Assembly: GCA_021796135.1 (NCBI GenBank)
Contig: JAJYOQ010000067.1
Location: 1-13,540 of the forward strand
Origin: Bacteroidota bacterium
GTDB lineage: Bacteria > Bacteroidota > Ignavibacteria > Ignavibacteriales > Ignavibacteriaceae
Direction: 5' to 3'
Length of the DNA stretch: 13,540 nucleotides
The position numbers and the translations under genes were made by a program. The notes under the pieces are model-generated. The model was not told the DNA's origin and made no database searches. It worked only from the letters and a program-made list of their open reading frames with translations. Shown piece by piece: positions 7,577 through 13,149 of this stretch; position 1 is the first letter of the stretch, and every line of letters begins with the position of its first letter.

Positions 7577-8878
7577 ATGGGAAAAACGGGATTATTAAAA
7601 AAAAAATTATCACCTCTTATAATTGCGATATTTATTTTTGCCGGCTGCAGTCAGCAATATATAGAAAAACAATTCAATTCCAGGGATGAATTTTATTCAG
7701 AAATCAACCATTCTATAAAACACAAAAATGCAAATATAGAATTCCTAAGCGGTAAAAATATCAGTAGTGACAATATTTATATTAAGGGTGACTCTGCGTA
7801 TTGGACAAATAGGTTTACAGAACATAATAAGATGTTAATCCCTCTAGCACTAGCTAAAAACATAGATATAAAATCTTACATATCGCAAAATCCTGTAATT
7901 TTCAACGGCAATATTCAACTGACAAACGACTCTTTAATTGAAGTGCATAATGCTGCTTTTTTACAAGACACAATTAGTTATAATTTAACTCATATAAAAT
8001 TATTCTCATCTCCATTAAATGAAGTAAGTTCTTTCTCATATTACAATCACATAAAGGCAATATCCCAATATGGTTTTGCCGGAATATTTCTCGGAGGAGT
8101 GATTGGGTATAAGGCGGGAAGTGATGCTCCTTCACAATCAGGAGAAAGTTATGCAGCATTAGGAGCTGTTGCCGGATCGATTCTTTTCGGTCTCGGAGGA
8201 GTCGTAGCAGGAGTAATAATTGGGAATCCTCAAATTTACTTATTAAAAAATAATGATTCCGAAACAATAAAGTTTATTAAGAAATTCGGCATTATAGCAG
8301 GCATGACTTCTTCCACCTTGAACGGCGGTTTTTCAGACGGCAGGTTATATAATACAACTGAGATAGACAATTACACTTTTGGGTTATATTATTTATTTAA
8401 CATTAATAATATATTAAAGTTTAGACCTGAAATAATGTACAGCATAAAAGGAGGCAATTATAATTATTCAGTCAACCCGGTTGAAGGTAATTTCCATTAT
8501 ATTGAAGGCGGTACATCTGCATTATATTTAGATATGATCGAAGCGCCAATGCTTCTGCAGTTAGATTTTTCCACTCCTAAAAATAATACATTAAAATTCA
8601 TGGCAGGTCCGTCTTTAAACTTTCCGATAAGAAATGAAATAGATGAATATTATTTAGGTCCTATGGGGAGTGTTTATGAGCATTCGATTCAACAATTTAA
8701 TGCTAAACCATATTTAAGCATATTATTCGGTGCAGGAGTAAAATGGGATCTTCATTTTTCGACAGAATTTATGTTTGACCATGGAATTCAAAATTCGGGG
8801 AAAGTTGAAATGTCCGATGGGACGAAGTTGAATTTGCTTCAAGATGACTTTTTAATAAGCACGGTATTTTCATTTTAG
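7577..8878 (+). CDS. Lipoprotein with glycine-zipper hairpin and beta-barrel-like C-terminus
   Basis: A 433-residue envelope protein of no named family that I recognise. The N-terminus is a lipoprotein signal: KKK, a hydrophobic core and the lipobox FAGC, with C24 as the lipidation site. Residues about 25-160 form a polar domain. A glycine-rich hydrophobic segment (about 165-218, GFAGIFLGGVIGYKAG, then ALGAVAGSILFGLGGVVAG) looks like a glycine-zipper helical hairpin. The remaining 200 residues alternate aromatic and polar residues in short strands and end in TVFSF, a terminal-phenylalanine ending typical of Bacteroidota outer-membrane barrels (PorT-like, OMP_b-brl_2). It sits alone between two TA modules on the same strand. 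An A10 run (7597-7606) lies in codons 7-10 and could allow slipped-strand on/off switching. Function unknown; surface exposure is inferred. Confidence 0.75.
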   Translation: MGKTGLLKKKLSPLIIAIFIFAGCSQQYIEKQFNSRDEFYSEINHSIKHKNANIEFLSGKNISSDNIYIKGDSAYWTNRFTEHNKMLIPLALAKNIDIKSYISQNPVIFNGNIQLTNDSLIEVHNAAFLQDTISYNLTHIKLFSSPLNEVSSFSYYNHIKAISQYGFAGIFLGGVIGYKAGSDAPSQSGESYAALGAVAGSILFGLGGVVAGVIIGNPQIYLLKNNDSETIKFIKKFGIIAGMTSSTLNGGFSDGRLYNTTEIDNYTFGLYYLFNINNILKFRPEIMYSIKGGNYNYSVNPVEGNFHYIEGGTSALYLDMIEAPMLLQLDFSTPKNNTLKFMAGPSLNFPIRNEIDEYYLGPMGSVYEHSIQQFNAKPYLSILFGAGVKWDLHFSTEFMFDHGIQNSGKVEMSDGTKLNLLQDDFLISTVFSF

Positions 8879-8903
8879 GCAGGATAATATGGGATTAAAT
8901 AGC

Positions 8904-8939
8904 AGTATGATTTCTTTTCTTATGAAGACTATTCATACT
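8904..8939. repeat. Inverted repeat between the lipoprotein and Panacea genes
   Basis: AGTATGA (8904-8910) and TCATACT (8933-8939) are perfect 7-base arms 22 bases apart. They lie upstream of the Panacea gene, so an operator is possible; a terminator is less likely because no T-tract follows. A TATAAT (8980-8985) lies 24 bases before the Panacea start, without a clear -35. Confidence 0.35.
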
Positions 8940-9009
8940 TGATTTGAGGCAAAATTTTTAATTTATTTGATGTTATATTTATAATTAGAAAAATGAAGAT
9001 ATTTATTTA

Positions 9010-9624
9010 ATGAAGCCTTTAGAACTATCATATTATATAATTAATCAATTTAGTAGTCTTTCACCTGACGGTATTACTCCTTTAAAACTGCAAAAATTGC
9101 TTTATTATGCTTATGTATGGGGGATTGTATCTCAAAATAAGGATTTGGAAGCTAAATTTGAAAAGTGGAATTATGGACCGGTAAACACTGAAGTTTATTA
9201 TCATTTCAAAAAAACAGGTAAATCTCAAATTTCTCCTGATTATTCAAAAACAATTGAGTTATCATCCAAATATAAAAAATTTTTGGATTTTACCTTATCT
9301 AACTATATAAAATATAATGCTATTACACTATCCGCAATGTCCCATAAGGATTTGCCATGGCAAGAAACCGAGAAAAATAATACTATAGATGAAAAAGCGA
9401 TAAAGACTTTTTACAGTAAACTAAATTTTGCTAAAAATTTTCCGCTAGGCAAATCAAAATATTTTTATCCTGTTGAAACAGATCTTCATTATTCATTTAT
9501 TTTGGACATGCCTGCGAAAGCGGGTAAAAATACTTTCTGTTTTGAATCTTATAGTGAATATCTACAATTAGAAAAACAAAGCCAGCAAGCTTTTGAAAAA
9601 GAATTCAAAGAATTCCTACAATAA
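9010..9624 (+). CDS. panA: Panacea-domain antitoxin (SocA/DUF4065-like)
   Basis: A 204-residue protein with the Panacea domain (formerly DUF4065, as in SocA and GepA-like proteins) over about residues 1-125. The core motifs are TPLKLQKLLYYAYVWG (23-38), FEKWNYGPVNTEVYYHFK (50-67) and LSAMSHKDLPWQET (107-120). Panacea proteins are antitoxins known to neutralise many unrelated toxin families by direct binding; SocA instead is a proteolytic adaptor for its toxin. The C-terminal extension (about 140-204: a strand-rich part, then a charged helix) is a candidate partner-specific region. The next gene is a Fic protein that starts within the last 32 bases of this one, so they form one module. The ATG at 9010 is the natural family start; no Shine-Dalgarno is seen. 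Confidence 0.88.
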   Translation: MKPLELSYYIINQFSSLSPDGITPLKLQKLLYYAYVWGIVSQNKDLEAKFEKWNYGPVNTEVYYHFKKTGKSQISPDYSKTIELSSKYKKFLDFTLSNYIKYNAITLSAMSHKDLPWQETEKNNTIDEKAIKTFYSKLNFAKNFPLGKSKYFYPVETDLHYSFILDMPAKAGKNTFCFESYSEYLQLEKQSQQAFEKEFKEFLQ

Positions 9625-10354
9625 TAATTCTGATTTATCCTACTTAACAGAATTAATTAATGATTTTCCATATCACAAAAAAGTATCTCCTGAAAAAGCA
9701 GAAAAACAACTAATAGCACGTTACCTCCAGCTTGAAAAGAAGATCCCAGATTTTCTAAAACCTCTAAATGATATTAATCTTGGGAAAAGTATTTCCAAAC
9801 ATTGTCCTGAGTTTCCGGATACTAATGATAAATTTCCTAAATATTTTTATTATTTAATGTTCATGTCACACCGATTTTTATTTTCAAAGATTCTTAATAA
9901 TGCAGGGCAATTCAGGAAATCATTGGATCCAAACGGGGGGAAAATTGGATTTGGCGGTTTAGATTACAGAATCATTTCAAATTTCAGATTCTCAGGTTCT
10001 CCGTGTGATAAAATAGAAAATGATCTTATAAAATGCTTTGCCGTGCTAATAAAAAACCCCATTGACCCACTTTTTAACTCAGTAGAATTTTATCGAAGAT
10101 TTGTTAAAATTCATCCATTTTATGATGGCAACGGAAGAATTGGCAGGTTTATAATAAGCGTCTACAACTTATATCATGGCAATTATATTAAATGGAGTGA
10201 AATTGAAACCGGTGGAAACAAGTCTGAATTTATAAAAAGACTAAACGAATGCCACAAAAGAGAGGGACAGCCAATTTATGATAAATATTTTGGCTATTTG
10301 ATTTCATTCTTTCGAAAATTCATACTTAAGATATCAGATATTATGGAACAATAA
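9593..10354 (+). CDS. fic: Fic-domain toxin (AMPylator type), partner of the Panacea antitoxin
   Basis: A 253-residue Fic protein. The complete active-site motif HPFYDGNGRIGR is at 174-185, with catalytic H174, the metal-binding Asp, and the Gly/Asn/Arg residues that hold ATP phosphates. Upstream, GQFRKSLDPNGG resembles the beta-hairpin 'flap' that positions the target. Fic enzymes normally move AMP from ATP onto a hydroxyl of a target protein; toxins of this type often modify topoisomerases or GTPases, and the target here is unknown. I see no clear inhibitory (S/T)xxxE(G/N) helix at the N-terminus, which fits inhibition by a separate antitoxin. No in-frame ATG exists until M90, so translation most likely starts at TTG 9593 inside the Panacea gene (32-base overlap, +1 frame). 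The active site suggests an intact toxin. Confidence 0.9.
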   Translation: MKKNSKNSYNNNSDLSYLTELINDFPYHKKVSPEKAEKQLIARYLQLEKKIPDFLKPLNDINLGKSISKHCPEFPDTNDKFPKYFYYLMFMSHRFLFSKILNNAGQFRKSLDPNGGKIGFGGLDYRIISNFRFSGSPCDKIENDLIKCFAVLIKNPIDPLFNSVEFYRRFVKIHPFYDGNGRIGRFIISVYNLYHGNYIKWSEIETGGNKSEFIKRLNECHKREGQPIYDKYFGYLISFFRKFILKISDIMEQ

Positions 10355-10529
10355 AATTATATTTACCTCCTTCTAATTAGCGAATTAATCCAGACCTTAT
10401 CAGTGTATGCAATCTTAAGAGTTTAAAATACTACCAAAGAAAAAAATTGAAAGCAAATCACCGTTGACAATTGCAAAAGCACTTATTCTGATTTTCATCT
10501 AGTTTTTCATAAAAATTAGGTACTCTGAC

Positions 10530-10558
10530 TTGAATTCGTAATAATTCTAAATTATATT
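10530..10558 (+). promoter_or_regulatory. Promoter of the second AbiE module
   Basis: TTGAAT (10530-10535), 17 bases, TATATT (10553-10558), 25 bases before the start codon at 10584. A 7-base inverted repeat, TTCTAAA (10545-10551) and TTTAGAA (10572-10578), brackets the -10 and the predicted start point. AbiEi could use it for autorepression. It shares no sequence with the operators of the first module. Confidence 0.5.
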
Positions 10559-10583
10559 ATAAACAGTACATTTTAGAAATATT

Positions 10584-11201
10584 ATGAATTATTTAACTTT
10601 TGCAAAAGAATTAAAAAACTTTCCCGTTTTTACTCTAAAGGATACTGAAAAATTAAATGGGAAGGTATATCATCACAGATTAGTGGATTGGCAAAAAAAA
10701 GGATATATCAAAAGAATAGCCAATGGAGTTTATGTATTTGCTGACGAACCGCTTGATGAAATGTATCTGTTTTATTTAGCAAATAGGATTTATGAACCCT
10801 CTTATATATCTCTGGAGTCTGCATTTGCTTATTATGGTTTTATTCCAGAAGCTGTTTATAGAATATTATCAGTCACTTCAAAAAAGACATCAGAATTTAA
10901 TTATGATAATATTGTATTTTCTTATAGAACAATAAGCCCAAAATTTAATTTCGGGTATAGTCTTTTACAATGGAAGAATGTTGCAATAAAGATTGCAGAG
11001 CCGGAAAAGGCAATAATCGATTTTTTCTATCTTAACGCAGGGATAAATACTCCAGGACAAATTGAAGATATGAGGTTTAATTTAATTTCTATGAAGGAGC
11101 GGCTTGATTGGCAAAAAATCAAGAAATATCTCACATTGTATGATAACAAGAGCCTTACGATGAGAATTAATTTAGTCAAGGATTGGATATCCAATGCTTA
11201 G
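10584..11201 (+). CDS. abiEi: Type IV TA antitoxin AbiEi (small winged-helix type)
   Basis: A 205-residue AbiEi antitoxin. An N-terminal winged helix (about 1-52) includes FPVFTLKDTEKL and a wing ending VDWQKKGYIKRIANGVYVF. The AbiEi C-terminal domain follows, with PSYISLESAFAYYGFIPE (72-89) and AEPEKAIIDFFYL (138-150), both characteristic of the family. Such proteins neutralise AbiEii and repress the operon through their winged helix. Its stop overlaps the next gene start by 8 bases (ATGCTTAG). It is much shorter than the AbiEi at 5514 and differs from it in motifs, so this is a separate subfamily rather than a duplicate. A good promoter lies immediately upstream. Confidence 0.88.
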   Translation: MNYLTFAKELKNFPVFTLKDTEKLNGKVYHHRLVDWQKKGYIKRIANGVYVFADEPLDEMYLFYLANRIYEPSYISLESAFAYYGFIPEAVYRILSVTSKKTSEFNYDNIVFSYRTISPKFNFGYSLLQWKNVAIKIAEPEKAIIDFFYLNAGINTPGQIEDMRFNLISMKERLDWQKIKKYLTLYDNKSLTMRINLVKDWISNA

Positions 11202-11964
11202 CATTTCTGAAATTGAAAAATTATATCCGGGAAATGAACGTCCATTTAAACGGAATATTCTTCGGGAATATTTACAGTTTAAAATATTGAAGATAATATT
11301 CACGACAGAATATGCATCAAAACTTTCGTTTATGGGTGGTACATGCTTAAGAATCGTATTTGGTACTAGCCAATTTTCGGAGGACCTTGATTTTGATAAT
11401 TTTGGTTTGAATGCAAGTGAAATCGAATTTCTTTCCAAAGCAGTAGAAAAACAGCTTGTAGCTGATGGATATACAGTTGAGATAAAAACATTGAATAAAG
11501 GAGCATTCCGCTGTTATGTTCGTATTCCACAACTTCTTTATGATAATAAACTATCCGGATATCAAGAAGAAAAGATACTTATCCAACTGGATACAGAAGC
11601 ACAAAAATATGATTACAAATCAGAACCCTTTATACTTAATAAATTCGACATACTTTCAAGAATTTATTTTACACCTAAAGACATTTTGCTCTCTCAGAAA
11701 ATATGGGCAATATTAAATCGCAGGACAGCTAAGGGAAGAGATTATTATGATGCAATGTTTCTATTCGGCATTGCTAAGCCAGATTACAAATATTTGTATA
11801 TGAAAGCAGGGATCTCGGATGTCAATCAGTTAAAGAATAAATTAGCAATGAAAATTAAATCAATTGACTTCAAACAATTAGTACGTGATGTGAGTCCATT
11901 TCTGGTTAATCCTAAAGATGTTAAAAGGATTGAACTTTTTCCGGATTATATAAAAGGGTTATAG
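11194..11964 (+). CDS. abiEii: AbiEii nucleotidyltransferase toxin
   Basis: A 256-residue toxin of the AbiEii/AbiGii nucleotidyltransferase family. Motif 1 is GGTCLR (48-53); the metal-binding pair is D64/D66 in FSEDLDFD. A third candidate acidic residue is D133 in ILIQLDTEA. The family's C-terminal motif is in LLSQKIWAILNRRTAKGRDYYDAM, with D173 and D176. All expected catalytic positions are kept, so it should be active. Family members transfer nucleotides and cause growth arrest or abortive infection; the substrate is not predictable here. It is co-translated with the overlapping AbiEi gene (8 bases). The 85 bases after the stop show no convincing terminator before the convergent small gene ending at 12050. 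Confidence 0.9.
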   Translation: MLSISEIEKLYPGNERPFKRNILREYLQFKILKIIFTTEYASKLSFMGGTCLRIVFGTSQFSEDLDFDNFGLNASEIEFLSKAVEKQLVADGYTVEIKTLNKGAFRCYVRIPQLLYDNKLSGYQEEKILIQLDTEAQKYDYKSEPFILNKFDILSRIYFTPKDILLSQKIWAILNRRTAKGRDYYDAMFLFGIAKPDYKYLYMKAGISDVNQLKNKLAMKIKSIDFKQLVRDVSPFLVNPKDVKRIELFPDYIKGL

Positions 11965-12049
11965 CAAATCAATATATTTTTACTAATTTATAGATCCCTT
12001 TCTAGGTTTCTGAAGACTAATAAATTATGCTATAATACCCGAAGTTAGA

Positions 12050-12205
12050 TCAAAGTTTCTCGGAAAATTTAAGAATTGCATAAATTATAAAAGTAATAAC
12101 CACCAGCGCCGGTAAAAGACTAAACCCTCCGACCAATAATAATGCTATGCAAATGATCGTCCAAAAGGAAAAAATAATAGACCAAACTAAAATCCTTGTC
12201 TGCAT
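12050..12205 (-). CDS. Small hydrophobic membrane peptide (51 aa), unknown
   Basis: A 51-codon frame starting MQTRILVWSI. Residues 6-44 are almost entirely hydrophobic, with a turn at VGGFSLLPA, which suggests two short transmembrane helices. The end is charged (KFSEKL). AAGG lies 13 bases before the ATG, a weak ribosome site. No family is recognised. It is the last of a minus-strand series (two TerS-like genes, a 57-codon gene, this one). Size and shape would allow a holin-like or type I toxin-like role, but nothing specific supports either. Confidence 0.45.
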   Translation of the reverse strand: MQTRILVWSIIFSFWTIICIALLLVGGFSLLPALVVITFIIYAILKFSEKL

Positions 12206-12277
12206 TTAAAAATTGAAACCTTAAAATATTTTCTTGATAAAGCTACCTTAAATAATACTAAAGCATTTCATTAGATT

Positions 12278-12451
12278 TCATAATAATTCAAAACTGCCCC
12301 ATTGAGCCATAGTTTCAGCGCCGGTTGAATTATTTCTTAAGAGGAAGCGGAAGTTTTCAAGTTGAGCTATTATGATATATAATTCTTTACCATAACGGGC
12401 TTTTCTTCCGATTATATCGGAAGGGATGCTTTTAAAATCTGCGCATATCAT
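12278..12451 (-). CDS. Small hypothetical protein (57 aa)
   Basis: A 57-codon frame starting MICADFKSIPSDIIGRKARY, mixed polar with a hydrophobic middle (ELYIIIAQLENFRFLL) and no recognised domain. A good Shine-Dalgarno, AGGAAAG, sits 7 bases before the ATG, the best in this part of the window, and supports a real gene. A perfect hairpin sequence, CTTCCGAT-3-ATCGGAAG (12405-12423), lies inside the coding part. GAATGA repeats lie upstream (12471-12504). It follows two TerS-like genes on the same strand, so a phage-type accessory gene is possible. Confidence 0.5.
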   Translation of the reverse strand: MICADFKSIPSDIIGRKARYGKELYIIIAQLENFRFLLRNNSTGAETMAQWGSFELL

Positions 12452-12470
12452 TTTAATTCTTTCCTTTTTT

Positions 12471-12504
12471 GAATGAACTCATTCTATAAAATTAATTAGA
12501 ATGA
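12471..12504. promoter_or_regulatory. Three GAATGA sites, operator-like
   Basis: GAATGA at 12471-12476, its inverse TCATTC at 12479-12484, and GAATGA again at 12499-12504. The last two sit within a perfect 8-base inverted repeat, TCATTCTA-10-TAGAATGA. They lie 20-53 bases upstream of the 57-codon gene. A repressor site is possible. Confidence 0.35.
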
Positions 12505-12564
12505 ATACTTTTTAAAAATAAAATTGTTTTCCATAAAAACAAAAATTACACTGCCGGAAGTGAA

Positions 12565-12598
12565 TTTTAATTTTGAATGTTGAATTTTGAATTTTGAA
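12565..12598. repeat. Heptanucleotide array of TTTTGAA type
   Basis: Four 7-base units (TTTTGAA, TGTTGAA, TTTTGAA, TTTTGAA at 12571-12598), preceded by a shortened unit TTTTAA. It has the same period as the arrays at 291 and 5090 but a different core. It lies downstream of the TerS-like gene on the minus strand. Confidence 0.75.
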
Positions 12599-12632
12599 TT
12601 GAAGGCAATTTTAATTTGTTGTTATACACACT

Positions 12633-13025
12633 TCATCCTTTCGTTGTTAAATCTTGAAAAATTACTTGAGTTTTATATACACCTGCTGGTTCTTTGCTGC
12701 GTTCACTAAAGAGTCCGAGATATTTTCCGAGTATTTCTAGGGCTTTTAATTTATTTGCTGTTTTTATTATATCGCCATCGATATTGCCGAAGGCGATAAT
12801 TTTCAATTCAGCGATTATAGAATCAATATTTATTTCTGCGATTTCAGCATTTTTCTCAAATATTGATTCTAAGAATTCCCTAATACGCGGATTCCTTAAT
12901 AATCGATAAGCTTTTTTCTTTGCTCTGAGGGGAGGGAGTCCTAATCTAATTAAAGATTGTGTGCCATTGAAATCTTTTATGTACTCATAACAAAATTTTT
13001 TATTTTCTTCGCTAAGCTCTTTCAT
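12633..13025 (-). CDS. Terminase small subunit-like protein (TerS, Terminase_2 type)
   Basis: A 130-residue protein resembling the phage terminase small subunit family Terminase_2. The helix-turn-helix start is LSEENKKFCYEYIKDFNGTQ, followed by a Gly-containing turn and LRAKKKAYRLLRNPRIREFL. An amphipathic helix comes next (NIDSIIAELKIIAFGNID), then KLKALEILGKYLGLF and a short C-terminal strand. TerS recognises phage DNA and loads the large terminase, but no large subunit is in the window, so the role here is uncertain. I chose the ATG at 13025 because AAGGG lies 7 bases upstream; the ATG at 13046 would add MFEKGKL. A paralogue lies directly upstream (13150-13540). Confidence 0.75.
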   Translation of the reverse strand: MKELSEENKKFCYEYIKDFNGTQSLIRLGLPPLRAKKKAYRLLRNPRIREFLESIFEKNAEIAEINIDSIIAELKIIAFGNIDGDIIKTANKLKALEILGKYLGLFSERSKEPAGVYKTQVIFQDLTTKG

Positions 13026-13102
13026 AAGTTTTCCCTTTTCAAACATTATTTAGCCATACATTCGGCATTTATGAATTAAAAAAATATTTTAAGTAAAAAT
13101 GG

Positions 13103-13122
13103 ATTCCCGCTTTCGCGGGAAT
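13103..13122. repeat. dRS3-like hairpin repeat
   Basis: ATTCCCGC-TTTC-GCGGGAAT is a perfect 8-base stem with a 4-base loop, flanked by GG and GACG. It fits the pattern ATTCCC-N8-GGGAAT of the neisserial dRS3 repeat. It is GC-rich in otherwise AT-rich DNA, which suggests a dispersed element. Transcribed from the minus strand it has a GAAA tetraloop and is followed by T-rich sequence, so it may also end transcription of the upstream TerS-like gene. Confidence 0.75.
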
Positions 13123-13149
13123 GACGTTCAAATTAGCAGTATGAGATCA

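Noticed and set aside
9935..9944. G6A4 run in the Fic gene as frameshift or phase-variation site
   Set aside because: The run is short, in frame and in the flap region; the gene is intact and nothing else supports slippage.
5514..11964. The two AbiE modules as a recent duplication
   Set aside because: Antitoxins differ in length (342 versus 205) and motifs, toxins differ in all motif wordings, and promoters share no operator.
12405..12423. Intrinsic terminator from a perfect 8-base stem
   Set aside because: It lies inside the 57-codon frame and is not followed by a T-tract in either direction.
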